Assembly: GCA_018398805.1 (NCBI GenBank)
Contig: JAGFBZ010000560.1
Coordinates: 957,501 to 1,021,500, forward strand
Direction of reading: 5' to 3'
From: Hirundichthys speculiger
Taxonomy: Eukaryota > Chordata > Actinopteri > Beloniformes > Exocoetidae
DNA length: 64,000 nucleotides
Position numbers and translations under genes: made by a program. Of this stretch, positions 1-11,642 are shown piece by piece. Below the pieces are notes generated by a model. That model was not told the DNA's origin. It was given only the letters and a program-made list of their open reading frames with translations, and ran no database searches. How positions within the stretch are numbered: the first letter of the stretch is position 1; each line of letters starts with the position of its first letter.

Positions 1-283
1 AGAAATTTTAGCGTTGCTGTCTTAGTTTATTAACCCAAGATAATTTGCAGTTAGAATATCCAAGTGAAAAAAAAAAAAGTACTTCTGATCAGTCTAGCTG
101 TATCCTTCCGCCGTCATGGCGCTTGAATGACCTCATCACTTCAGTTGCGCTCAGCGCATGAATATCTTAATTTCCCTTAATAAGCTCGAGCAACAGGTGT
201 GCGTCCGATCAAGAGTGTGTCTCACAAGCGGGTTGAATCTTAACTGTTTTATTATTATTATTATTATTAGAGAAGGCGGTAAG

Positions 284-3200
284 ATGCCATTGAGGCGGGC
301 GAAAGTCGCAGGAAACAGCCAAGGCAATGACCGGTTGAGCCGGGAGCGGCGAGAGAGACTGGCGCTTTTTATTCAACAGTTTGAAAAAGAAGGTAGTTGT
401 AACTAAAGCTGGGTAACGTACAACAGGTATTACTTCTGTATTTAAACAATCCAAACTTTTTTTTTTTTTTTTAACAGCACAGCAACGCATGAACGAGTTA
501 GAGGCCAAAATGGAGAACCTTTTAGCGACAGGTGGACAAAGTGTTTACAGTGGAGCTGATGAAGATGCCGCCGTCTCTTCAGAACACTCTCATGGGGGAT
601 GTGCTCCGGGGCAAGTTGTCCTTTTGGTTTGCACCTGAAGGGTCACTACCTGTAAAGATGGCTGACATTTATTTATAAATGTATTTATTGCAGAGGAGGA
701 AGTCTCGGCGAGTGAGATATCAATAGCCATGAAGGTGAGTTGTTGACAAACAGATCAAAGGTCAAATGTTTGTTACCCTGCGTTTCTCTTTAAAATAAAC
801 AAATCTCAAACCTTTTACAGAGTGAGTCCCATGAAATCCCACTGCCCCTCAGACGAATGCCCAGTAAGAGAGGTGACCCCCCCTCCCCCACTTTAAACAG
901 ATTATTGTCTTAATATAACCAGGTTTGACAGTAAATGACCATTCTTCCTTTTTATTTTCAAAGTAAAATCAACTGATTCTCCCCCAGTCGCTCCCTCCTC
1001 CTCATCAGCCCAGAGGCCTTCCAAAACCTCAAAGGTAGGAGCCAAACCTATTCACTTTGGTCTAATTCTCTCATGAGATGGATTTAGTAACAACTGGATT
1101 ATCTGAATCAAGCGTGTGTGTAAAACAGAAAACTGCAGTTCCTCGACTGACCACAAGGGGCTGGCCCCAAAAGAGTTGGTTTCCTTTTACCCCTTATGTC
1201 AAAAATGTCCAACAGCAGAAATATATTTACACCTGGTTTAAAAAAAAATAGTTTGGTTTCTGCATCCATGACAACTGCACAGAGGATGGAGCAGGTAAAA
1301 TGATATAAAGTTGCACATTTATGAATAATTAGTGGCTCGGTCTTTTGATGGCTGACTGACGTCACTACTAGGGATGTTCCTGGCGACTAATTTCCCTGTC
1401 GACTAAACGAAAATTTTTTAATTAAGACTAGTCGACTAGTCTAAAAAAAAAAAAAAAAGGAAAACACTCAGAAAACAGTGAAAATTTAGCACAGTTTATT
1501 GAAACATCGAAACAGCAACATTAGCTTCCTGGAGACTTTACCTTCCACAAAGTTAAGTGGAAGCATATCTTGCGAAGTCATTATCGTGATGAGCTGCGTT
1601 ATCCTCTCAGACCGGACGGGAGAACACGTCTCCGGGTAAACAATGTCAAATCAGCCTGAGTGTGGCTAGCACCGCTAGCATCAGCAGCCGTCGTCTCGTG
1701 CAGATTAACATCCAAATGCTTGAGTGGAATGTGGTTGCGCATCGCTCCAGTCGAGGGATTGTATGCTAGTTGTTTCTGACACAGTCTACATACTACCTTG
1801 TTTTCATTTTCTAGATTAAAGTACCGCCAAACCGCGCTGGTTTTGCGAGACTATCTTCCCACCGTGCCGTTTTAAAACTCGTCTACTCGAGCATTGTCGC
1901 GGAGAGGGGAACTGCTGTCTGATGGCTCTGTAGCCCCGACTAGTGGCAGGCGGCTGTATGACAGTTAAGCGACCTTGTACATGAATAAAACACAAATTGG
2001 TTTAAACGACTAATATTTCTGGTGCCGACTAGAAAGTGGGCGGAGGTTTAATCGTTTAGACGACTAATCGCGCGCATCCCTAGTCACTACCTCCTTAATG
2101 CTACCTATGACGTTTTCCACGCCCATAATTTTTTGAAACTCTTCGTAGCGGGAGCAGCGGGACAAACGAACAGTGAGTAACATCCTTAAGATTCATATCA
2201 TGTCATCTTTGTGCTTGTTGAAAACGTTAAGTCAGTATGTAAATTCAGTATGCTTTGTTGTAACTCGGAAACAATTTTATGGGCGTGGAAAACGTCATTC
2301 GGGAATTCGCTCTGCGCATGCGCAGAACCCCGAGCTAGCACGTCTAACCTGCTTCAGCTGGGTTCTAGGTCCCGCTTGTTTCACCACATTTGTGCATTTT
2401 CAGGATGAACCAGCATTGGGTTCTTTGAGTTTGTACTAACGGTGCTGTTGGATGAAAAATAAGCTTTTTATATGGTCTTTCTGGTACCCCTCCCATTTAT
2501 ATTGCCATTTCACTTATGCAGTGACTCATACAGGTCAAAGAGTCCACTATTATAATTTTTTTTATAATGAAGGGGATCAGGATGGCTGGCCAGGCTAGAT
2601 GTTGCACTTCATGTGTGCACATATGTTACCTTTTGCTTTCCAATTTGATTCAAAATGAAATATAAAATGTTTCTCCTGTCTTTTTATTATTATTAGGGAG
2701 GAAGGGCAACAAAAGGGAGCAGAACATTAGTCGGTAGTAGCAGCACTGGAAACCTCACGTAAGATGATTTAAATGAAGTTGAGTGAGCTGGAGCGTTTTG
2801 AAGGCCTTGATTGGTACATAACTGACATGCACGTTATCTTTCTAACTACAGGGGGTCCTCGGTGACGATCAAAAGAACTCAGAGCCGCTTGGCAAACCGC
2901 AAGATTACGGACCAGACCGTTCCGGACCAGACGGTTCCAAACCAGAGGAACACGTAAACTCAGGTCTGTTACAGGTGTCGCATCGCTGTGTTACCTGGTA
3001 ACCTTAGTAACTGGACTGCTGTGTGCCTCGTGACATCACAGGTCTGTCGTGTCTGCCGGGGATCTGCACTGTTCGGTACCAGGATCTGCGGCACACATCA
3101 CCGTGACGACAGCACGGGGGGAGGTACCTGCTGTGTCCACTGTCACTGAGCTCTTTAGAAGCAGTACATGAAGTCCAGTCCTGTCAAACTGAAGTTTTGA

Positions 3201-3496
3201 AAATGTTGTCATAACCTTAGGCAGGTTTATCTCCAGCATTTTTAATGACATATTTGAAAAGATTCTTTATTTGTGTGTAGATGGTGAGTTTTTCTGAAGA
3301 CAACAAGAATGAAATTAACTTGGACTTGCTTGATGACGTTGCGTGGTGCCAGATCCAGAAGCTTACGGTAACGGGAAACACGTTATTTTGATGCATTAAC
3401 CACACAAAGGCTTCGGAAATGGCTTTGAAATTGGACTTTGGTCTTTTTCAGAGTCTGATGGAGTATCTGTCGCAGAAAAGTCAATGTCAACGATGA
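284..3496 (+). CDS. cdca9: Borealin-2-like subunit of the chromosomal passenger complex (ten coding exons)
   Basis: Borealin proteins bind INCENP and survivin and target Aurora B to centromeres. Exons I read are 284-392, 478-610, 694-734, 821-872, 964-1034, 2697-2758, 2852-2953, 3042-3123, 3281-3367 and 3452-3496, ending in TGA. All phases fit once one extra base near 531 is discounted, giving about 260 residues (human borealin has 280). The N-terminal helix (LALFIQQFEKEAQQRMNELE, then VDKVFTVELMKMPP) matches the INCENP/survivin-binding three-helix segment. The middle is basic and Ser/Thr-rich. The C-terminal part (LDLLDDVAWCQIQKL) matches the borealin dimerisation tail. The start at 284 gives the family N-terminus. 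The sequence just upstream ends in TAG and may be a 5'UTR intron acceptor. Intron 2 has a GC donor. Intron 5 holds a hAT element and a foldback. Borealin-2 rather than borealin-1 is judged from remembered family resemblance. Confidence 0.8.
1369..2082 (-). mobile_element. hAT transposon, internally deleted, with an intact BED zinc finger; in intron 5 of cdca9
   Basis: The 714-bp element starts TAGGGATG and ends CATCCCTA, and is flanked by a perfect 8-bp duplication GTCACTAC (1361-1368, 2083-2090). The ends are built from the self-complementary word GTCGACTAGTCGACTAG. The minus strand at about 1838-1700 encodes an open BED zinc finger: VWRYFNLENENKVVCRLCQ, then YNPSTGAMRNHIPLKH, with the CxxC and H-x4-H ligands present. 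The rest of the transposase is missing, so this is a non-autonomous derivative of a ZBED-like hAT. Confidence 0.93.
2107..2298. repeat. Foldback (inverted repeat) with 22-bp perfect arms
   Basis: ATGACGTTTTCCACGCCCAT plus AA at 2107-2128 is the exact reverse complement of 2277-2298. Weaker complementarity continues inward (CATAATTTTTTGAAACTC against CATAAAATTGTTTCCGAG). It is probably a small foldback or MITE remnant in intron 5 of cdca9, 24 bp past the hAT element. No clear target duplication was found. Confidence 0.75.
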
Positions 3497-3600
3497 GTCG
3501 AAGACGTCCTGAGCTTTCACTGTTTCTCCTGTTTGTTTTTGCTTTATGATGCTTGTACATGTTTTTAAATGTAAGAGTGAAATATTTTTTTTATAGATAT

Positions 3601-3606
3601 AATAAA
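3601..3606 (+). terminator. Poly(A) signal of the borealin-type gene
   Basis: AATAAA lies 105 bp after the stop codon at 3494-3496, in an AT-rich 3'UTR with TTTTTTTTATAG just before it. The position suits cleavage at about 3620-3630. Confidence 0.65.
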
Positions 3607-3700
3607 GTCTATTTGTATTGTACCAAATTTGTCAAGACTTAAAATTGTCCAGTCAAAGGCACAATATTAAAATTGTCTTAGTTTGGTGGTATTTCAATAG

Positions 3701-3706
3701 TTTATT
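3701..3706 (-). terminator. Candidate poly(A) signal of perilipin-2
   Basis: TTTATT on the plus strand reads AATAAA on the minus strand, about 385 bp downstream of the perilipin-2 stop at 4089. It is the clearest candidate between the two convergent genes. The two transcripts would then end roughly 80-100 bp apart without overlapping much. This is an inference from motif position only. Confidence 0.4.
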
Positions 3707-4088
3707 TGTGGAAATCTATTAAAGTATTTTTTAAAAGTGACTAGTGTGGGCAATATTTTAAATATTATAATACATGTCCTTTGGTTTTTATGACAATCAG
3801 TCTGAAAATTCAAACTTAGTTTTAAAACGGAATTAATGTTGGACACCACATTTTTAAAGATTCAGAGTATTTAATAAGATATGTTTATGTTGAGCGGAAA
3901 GGGTCACATTATCTGGTCAATGTATTGATTATAAAACAATGCAGAGCTGTAAAATCACATTTGTAGTTGATTATAATTACAGCAAGAAAAAAATGCTTAT
4001 GACAGGAAGCACCTGTTTCAAAATAAAAAACACTCAGCATTACTAAAAATGACCTCCTGGCTAGGAAAGCTGTCGCAAAACATTTTTC

Positions 4089-7000
4089 CTAAAACTTAAA
4101 ATGCAGATCTGACGTGGACTTGTGCTGAAGGTGCAGCGACTCCATCTCTACTGGCTGAGGAGGAGGACCGCTGGGTAACGCTGGCTGCGTCCCTCTGGCG
4201 TCGGAGGCCGGTCCGTGACCGGCGCCTGAAGCCATCCTGGGGTAGAAAGGACCCACCAACCAGTTGAGCGGCGTGTTGTTGACCAGGTAATCCATGACGT
4301 TGTCCAGGGAGTCTTTGATTTTGCCCAGCTGGACCCTGCTGCTGACCAGCGCCGTGTCCGGCAGGTCTCCCAGCACCTTGGCTTTGCTGAAGTTGCTGTA
4401 GACCTGAGCGGCGGAGTGGCTGAGAGAGAGCGCCTCCTGCTGGATGTGGTTGGGGAGGCCCTGCAGGCCGGAGACCAGGACCAGGCAGGTGGTCTGGAGC
4501 TGCTGGGTGAGGGAGCGTGCAATGCTCAAAGTGCGAGACTCTATTATCTAAAGAGTGGGAGAGAGGAAAAAAATACACATTTATGAAAGCTCTGATGAAC
4601 AAAAATGTAACCTCTCAGTCTTCTCAGATTTTTACTGACCTCTGCCTGATGGCGATTCTCCTCGGTTGAAACACTGGACTTCCATGACACCAAGGAATTC
4701 AGCTTGTTATTCACCATCTGGTTAGCTTCATTAATGTTCTTTCTTCCGTATTCAATCTAGAAAAATTGACAAAGATTTTTAGTAGACGTGCTTTTGGATC
4801 ACTGAATTCAAGTGAGTTCTTGCTATCTTCTGGTAATGTTGTTTAGGTGACTGAGCTTCTGAGTGTAAAGTGCTGCTGCTGAAACGCACCAGATCAACGG
4901 TGGAGTGGAGCTCAGAGATGAATCCCAGGCTCCTCTGCTTCCCTTCCTGAATCCTGGCCACGGCTCTGGTGTACGCTCGCTTTCTCAACTTGGTGGAGAG
5001 GCAGCCCAGGCGGACGTAGTAACTTTGCTGGTCGTTGTCAAATGCAGCTTTTGCCTCCAGCTCTGTAACAAGTCACGAAAATACAAAATGTCCTGTTAGA
5101 AATTAGAGCAAACCACAGAAATATTACAGAAAAACAACTGGATCTTAATAGCCATCGGTGTCCTGGATTTATCACTCTCTCTTAGGAGAAAGTCGCTGTC
5201 TGTTCATCCACATTGACCTCGACACACACCCCAATATTTTTTTTAACATGGAACGGATCAATTGATCCTCTTGAGATGACTTAAATTTGTGATTTTTTCT
5301 TTTTTTAATTTACCATTGGATGGGTTAATGTGTGTGTCATTGGGCCATTAAGTGGACTGATTTCTGTTTAGTCTTAAAAACTAGCTGATTTAAATTTTGA
5401 AGGCCTTTTTGCAAACTCAGTGTGGGAAAGTTCAGCTAAAAGAGAAAACAGCTGGAGGCTTGAAAGGCTGAAGGATATAGTTCTGCTTTTTATTTTGTTT
5501 GTTTTTTATTTTTTTTATCAAATCCTTGAAGATAAATTAAAGTAACATGGTGTAAAGGAATGTGCTTCTGCACACTGTTCAGTGTCAACTAAAGTGACTC
5601 CTTGTTTAACTGAGAAAAACAGGCAGCTCTTAGAAATTTACATTCTAAAAATCCATAATCTGATAAATCCTATTTTAAGAGTCTGGACCAAATCCATCAT
5701 TAACAAACTTCAACTGCCTGTTAATAACTGACCACGGGTACAGCTCGTTACAAACAAGCTTAAGCTCATTAGCCCTTTCTGCATTTTATTTTGAAGCAAA
5801 AAGGAGATTTTTCAGTACTTTGTAGCAAATATATATTTACATGAGGGAAATTTTTTTTCTCTTTGAAGTCGGTAACATTATTGTATTTCCTCTTGTGCCG
5901 TCTCACCCTGTTCACCCTCAGTCAGAGGCAAATACTGCTCCACGAGGTTCTCCGATGTGCTGAGGGCCGTGTCCACGCCGCTGCTGACCAGCTGCGCCAC
6001 TCTGCTCTCGAGCACCGTGCTCACGCTCCCGCTGACGGCGGCCTTGGTCTTCTCCACCCCGTCCTGCACGGCGCCCCGGGTCTTCTCCACCACGCTGCTC
6101 AGCGTGTCCGAGACCGAGCCCTTGGCGCCGGACACCCTGCCTGTCACGACGTCTTTGGCGGTGATTACGACATCCTTGGCGCTGGAAACCACCTGGCCAG
6201 GGGACAGATGGAATATTTCAGTGATTACAGCAAGACATGGGAGTGGTTGAGGCTGGCAAGACACCAGCGGTTGCAAAAGATGGGACAAAGGTCGTGATCG
6301 ATGCCAGCGACATTCAGTCTGTCTCAGCTTTGTGCAGCTGGGTTTCGGTCCGTACCTGCTCAGATGGCTGGTGAAGGATTGGCAAGGTTTTCTCAATTCT
6401 GTCCAGTCCTTTACAGGCTAGATCATTGGCAATGGCAACTGTACATGGAATAAAAAGGAGCAAATTAGGCAAAGTATTACTGCAACACAACCTGAAACAA
6501 AGATGATGAACAGAAAATACACTGACAGATATTAAAGGAAGGTTTAGCCTATTATAACTGGGTGAAAGGGCAGCTGGACTCCAACTTCCTGTTTCAGATT
6601 GTGTGACTCATGACCTCACAGTTTATTACCGGATCCTACTTATGACATCTTGTAGCATTTGACACCAGGTTGACAGAGGGGTGAGGTTAAAGGGCGTCAT
6701 GAGAAGTGCAGAACAAGCAGAGAAGGGTTCTCACTCTGAGGCTCCAGCTTGTCGATGATGGGCGAGGCAGTGGTGAGGGCCACAGGAGGTGATGGTGCGG
6801 ACCCCCTGCTCCGCAGCCTCACACACAGTCCTGATGTAGGGGTGGTGGTCCTTGGTGCTGGAGTACATGCTGAACACCAGGCTGCAGGTGGAGCTCACCA
6901 GGGGAAGGCTGCTCACCCTCTCCACCACATTCTGCCAGCAAATACACAGGAAAACAGAGTCACTGGGCTGTTGCTTTTTCTTTAAATAGGGTACTTGCTA

Positions 7001-7136
7001 AAACAATTATGTTCAACTCTAGGGTGCTAGTATTAAAGTCCATTCCTTCACATCAGTGACCTGACAGTCAGTCAAAAAGGGTGTAAAGTTTTTAAATTGA
7101 GCTCACCTGATTCAGGACAACTTCAGCTGCTGCCAT
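4089..7136 (-). CDS. plin2: Perilipin-2 (adipophilin), lipid-droplet coat protein, seven coding exons
   Basis: Perilipin-2 coats cytosolic lipid droplets and limits lipase access. Coding exons on the minus strand are 7136-7107, 6931-6735, 6438-6356, 6192-5907, 5062-4890, 4756-4640 and 4547-4089. All have GT-AG borders and consistent phases apart from one surplus base near 6784. The product is about 447 residues (human 437). Domains in order: a PAT domain ([27 protein letters not shown]), the amphipathic 11-mer repeat region ([20 protein letters not shown] onward), [12 protein letters not shown], and the C-terminal four-helix bundle with LTQQLQTTC and the hallmark [19 protein letters not shown] near the end. 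The LVSSGV...[10 protein letters not shown] wording favours PLIN2 over PLIN3. The start ATG (7136) is in a small exon. An in-frame upstream ATG at 7148 would add four residues. Confidence 0.92.
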
Positions 7137-7384
7137 GTCTGCTCTCATAGACCTGTGTCTGCCGAGATAAAAGCACATCTGTTCAGCCGTTACACCGACT
7201 TTTTCCTGAAGAAATGTACAACAGCAGCAGACTGATAAAAGAGGCGGCTACTTCCGTAATGCAGCAACCCGTCACCAAATAATCATTATAGACTCGTAAT
7301 AACACTGAAAGTTTGGTTTAACCCGACTCATACAGCTTTCGTTTTTCGTTTATTTAATGTAAATGGATAGAAGTCAACACTTAC

Positions 7385-7420
7385 CGACAAGAAAAGATCG
7401 ATATCCAAGCGTCAATGAGC
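7385..7420 (-). other. plin2: Non-coding first exon of perilipin-2
   Basis: On the minus strand a strong splice donor (GTAAGT) begins at 7384. The next acceptor (CACAG, exon from 7152) opens the exon that carries the start codon, so translation begins in exon 2. The upstream edge is set only by distance from the TATA box and is approximate. Confidence 0.6.
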
Positions 7421-7441
7421 TGGTGAGCGGCGACTACGGCT

Positions 7442-7450
7442 GTATTTATA
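7442..7450 (-). promoter_or_regulatory. TATA box of perilipin-2
   Basis: The minus strand reads TATAAATACA about 30 bases before the presumed transcription start near 7420. A second TATAAAT copy sits further upstream near 7470-7476. A CGCGATAATTA stretch lies between them. No PPAR element was searched for systematically. Confidence 0.55.
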
Positions 7451-7807
7451 CGTTTTAATTATCGCGAGATTTATAGCTCTGCTATGACGTAAGTGATGGA
7501 AACGCTTCTTGGGCAAAGGTAAAGAGGGTAAAAGTTAAGTAGGGCAATCCCTCTAAAAGTACACCTTCACCAGTCTGATTACATGCCGTTTCATTAGTTT
7601 TATGACTTTTTTTATGCTTACTACAAGATAATTACAGTTTTTGCTTTCATTTCAAGCTTGGAGTATATTTTACAAATCAAAAGGAACCTGTGTTAACTAA
7701 AATACTGTAGCCTACATGCACAGATTTAATATACTGGCAGCATCAAGGCTACTGAAGTAATTATCTTTCCTCTACTAACTACATTTCCCAAGTAACTAAC
7801 TTCATGG

Positions 7808-7811
<4 letters not shown>

Positions 7812-7857
<46 letters not shown>
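7812..7857. repeat. Poly(A) tract, about 46 bases
   Basis: An uninterrupted A run ends in TTAAAAAAG. It may be the tail of an old retroposed copy or a plain homopolymer. No 5' body of a retroposon is recognisable next to it. Confidence 0.9.
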
Positions 7858-7859
<2 letters not shown>

Positions 7860-10625
7860 AAAAAAGCCCCTTTTTACGAGTTGACACAGAGTCCTGAGGT
7901 CTTTATGAAATGTTTGTGACATGCTTTGATCAAAATACCGTAGACATGCAGTGTCTTTTCATCGGAAAGCCCTTCAGGGGTTAGACCAAACCACGAGACT
8001 CCAAGTTGCTTCCCAGTATGCTCACCAGTGTGTGACTGAAAAGAAACAACAAAGCATACTGTGTATAAAGTACATACAAATTATTCTTAAAAAAGGAAGC
8101 ACTGTATCCCTGTTTGTATGAAAGAGAAACGCTGTTGAGGAGATTCAACTGGTATTATCAGTGTGAATTTACCATTTAACTGGGACAAGAAGTATAAGAT
8201 CCTTTAGACTGAATAAATTCCAAGGAATAAGATGGAAATATGGTATTATGAAATGAATGTTTTATTGGTAAAATTTGAAAAGAGGGCCACATCTCACCCA
8301 GTACTCGCTAAGAAAGTCTTCAAGAGCTGACTGACTGAGATGCTTTTACACATCACCAGATTTAGATATGGCCATACCATGTACCTGACATTACATTTTG
8401 GAAGTTTAAATGAAATTGTGGATGTTGGTGGATGAACTGGTTAATATCTCTGTTAATAAGAAAGTACTGTCTATCTCTGTATGTATATATGCCACACAAA
8501 GCACTGATTTGTGAATAATGCCTTTAAGAACTATAAATAGAGATTTTGTTTATTCTTTTTTTCAGAGCCATGTTGATTTAAGAGCTTGAGTAGTGCCACT
8601 CACAAGAGCTTTACCAGCAGCAGAAGAGCCCTGTGTCTGCCAGATACGTGGCTTTGGTTCTAATTTAAGAGCTTTTCAGCGGTTTTCTACATGTCATATT
8701 ATACTTTTCTATCTACTTTTTAAAAATGTGAATTAAGTGTTAACGCAGCTTCTTTGGATTCCCTGCATTTGGAGGCGAGACGGGGGGAAACACGAGCTTA
8801 CCCGTTGGCTCTCCAGCTGGCTGACACGCCGCCATCCTGGATGCTGGAGATGAACTCATCAGGCCTGTTTATCTGGCTTGATGTTATTTAGATTGACTCC
8901 ATGTGAAGATGTTGGCCGCAGCGAACCACAGACGATACGATTCTGTCACAACCGGGTTCAGGATGAAAGATTTAAGTCGGTTCTGATTTATTAAATAGCT
9001 AATTTACCATCAGCATCTCAGGCCCACGCTAACTCCACGGTGTCCTGGACATTGATCAGATGACGTTTTATTGAACCCGTCATCCCGGTGATTGCTTTGA
9101 TCAGCCTTTTACGAGAATCAAAGATCAAACGGTTGATCAGAGATCATGAGTTTGTGACTCATCTGGGTGACATGATGAAATCTGAAATACTTCTATTTGG
9201 AGTTAGTCAAAACATTTTTTTTTTTTCTATGTAACCTAAAACTCCTAACAGGCCTAAAGGGAAAAGAATACATTTGTGATCTAAGTTTTTAGACAAATAC
9301 AGTGCAGACATCTGGAGTGACATGTGCTCCGCATGCGTTATGAAGCTGTAAAAACTGTCTCTGGCATCAGACGAGTGCCGAGCAATTTAGGGTTTGTCAT
9401 ATAACAAGAAAGAAAAACCATCACTCGTTCAGAAACAGATGGATCGAGACACAACGATTCTGTCATGAACAGCTGAGGAACTATCTTTAAAAGCTTTAAA
9501 ATGACCAAAATAAATGAAAGGAGTAAAAGCTTGGGCTAATACTACCTGTTTATAGCAATAAGATGTTACGCAATGTGGATTGTTTTCTAACTGTTGTAAC
9601 CCTGGAGGCCTCTGGGAGCTCAGCGCGAGTCCAAGACAAACGTCTCTAAGGGGACAATAAAGTGTATTGTTTTATATTGTATAAGTCTGTCACAGCTGCT
9701 AAACACCTTTTATAGCCAGCGCTACTCCTTCAGGTTCTTTGTTATGGATTTGTGTCATTCTTCTTGTAAAAGCCTTATTTTTCTGTTTAGTCACTCCTTT
9801 GTTTTTAATCGTTGCTGTTTGGGACTGAACCCGTCCCCATATCAAGTATTTGAAGAGGGGTTCTTTCCGTGAAGTCCTGCTCCCTTTTTTCCCTCCAAAC
9901 ATATTTTGGCGGCTTGCTGCAGACGAGACGTTTAATTTTTAACGTTTTCTGTCCATTTGTCACGGCTTCCAAAAGGCATCAAGCTTTCTTCGAGACGTCT
10001 CACTTCCAGACCTCTTACCCAGAATTTCACGGCGAGGATCCAAGAAAGATTTTCTCCTGGTGACTCGTCCAATTCCAAATCTCCCTGAAGGTGTCTTCAG
10101 ACAAATACGGGTTTTTAATTCGTCTTTGTAGCTTGACTGTAACTGTGTTCAGTCCCTTTTCTTGATTATATATCCTCTTATATATCCTCTTCTTATATGC
10201 AATCTTCCACTTTGAGGACATTACTTCACTCCTGTTTCGAGGAACCCACAGATGCTTATTGTCCTGGAAGCTGTTTGAAGAGTATTTATGCATTTTTCCT
10301 GACCTTTTGGGGTGTCAAATTTCTTGGGGGACTTAAACCATTCTTTTTTTTAATTTAAATTTGCGAAAATGCTGTATAAAATGTATAAAACCACTTTCAC
10401 CTCAGGTTCTTTTGCAGAAGATTTTATTTTCAATTCTTATTATTTATCTATTTTTTTAATAGCAAGAGAGCTGTAAGTATTGTTTTTGTTGTTTTTCCAT
10501 CCTTTTTATGGTATTTTACAGCAGTTGAATAGTAATGTTTGTGCGTCTGACTTTCTGCAGCTCCAAAGAACATGATCTGGGTCATTTCAGTCCACCGTCC
10601 TCAGATGACCTCCTTTCATTCAGCA

Positions 10626-10713
10626 GGCCGGTTAGCTCGCCTGGTTGAGCGGACAACATAGACACCCCACCCCCCCCCCCTTTACTGTCTCACAACTTTC
10701 AATAAAGGCCACC
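10626..10713 (+). mobile_element. Degenerate tRNA-derived SINE (head and tail only)
   Basis: GCCGGTTAGCTCGCCTGG followed by TTGAGCGG resembles a tRNA D-arm/A-box head. After a C-rich stretch the tail CTTTCAATAAAGGCCACC resembles the 3' end common in fish SINEs. The B box and middle are missing, so it is a deleted copy and not a tRNA gene. Confidence 0.5.
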
Positions 10714-11190
10714 AGAGCCATTAAATCTTTAAAAATCTTTATTTTTCAGCAAACAATGCTGGTGTGAAGCAGGCGAAGGAGGCATTTTTCTTGCTTTTGT
10801 GCCGTACCCTGTGGAAAACGCTGTGTGATAAGACGCATTGAGTTTCCAGGTGAAACAATACGGAAGATGAAAAGAGTCTTACAGTTGTGGCAACAAGGTT
10901 TCATTAAAGTGTGGTTTTTAAATTTAATTTTTAATTATTCATGTTTTTATTTTATTTTTTTTTACATTTTAATTGTAATTTTATTGTGTTTTTTTTCAAA
11001 TTCTTGTCGTCACTTATTTTTATTTTTGTTGTTCACTTGGCTGCATTGTAAATGAGGTCTCTACCTCAATGTATCTCCGAGTTTAAATGAAGGTAATAAT
11101 AATAGAAATTTTCTTCCACGGCCCATGAATATAAGAAGGTAGTGAAGCGCTGAAGTTAACAGTTAATTCTTGAACCATGATAATTTATAC

Positions 11191-11642
11191 CAGGGGTGTC
11201 AGACTCATGTTAACTGAGGGCCACATCAGCATCATGGTGGCCCTCGAAGGGCCAGACTGACAGCATGAGTGTAATAAAATGCAATGTAAATCAAAATATA
11301 TTAAAGTACACCTTATTATATTGTTAAATATGTGTATCAATTTTTCTTTTCTTTGACATGTTGGGATTAGTTTGTAGAGGTTTTTCTCAAATCCATCAAT
11401 TCTGAAAATCGTCTTGATGTATTGCTCATGGTGATATACTGCTGTCATTGTGGGTAACAAAGAAATGCATTATGGGAGATGTAGTTTATTGTCAATATGC
11501 AACTTTAAAGTGACATAAGCTTATTTTAAGTCTTAAAATATCGGTTTAAGATTTAAGCCAATAGTGCACAAGCGCTCGAGGGCCACATAAAATGACGTGG
11601 CGGGCCACATTTGGCCCGCGGGCCTTGTGTTTGACACATGTG
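11191..11642 (+). mobile_element. Non-autonomous hAT (CAGGGGTGTC family), copy 1
   Basis: It begins CAGGGGTGTCAGACTC and ends GTTTGACACATGTG, with a perfect 8-bp duplication ATTTATAC at 11183-11190 and 11643-11650. The ends are the typical GAGGGCCACATCAGC and GCGGGCCACATTTGGCC blocks. It has no transposase coding capacity. A second, longer copy is at 36166-36827. Confidence 0.93.

Larger units (their letters stand above)
7460..11182. other. Intergenic DNA after the perilipin-2 promoter
   Basis: No exon-like ORF with recognisable protein similarity is seen. The stretch is AT-rich with short runs, including a 46-base A tract at 7812-7857. A degenerate SINE lies at 10626-10713. Short open frames here have no family features. 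Confidence 0.6.

Noticed and set aside
5863..6297. Plus-strand open frames opposite perilipin-2
   Set aside because: They are antisense shadows of the 11-mer repeat exon at 5907-6192 and have no family features.
10626..10654. tRNA gene
   Set aside because: Only the head resembles a tRNA. The anticodon arm, B box and acceptor pairing are missing, so it is kept only as a SINE remnant.
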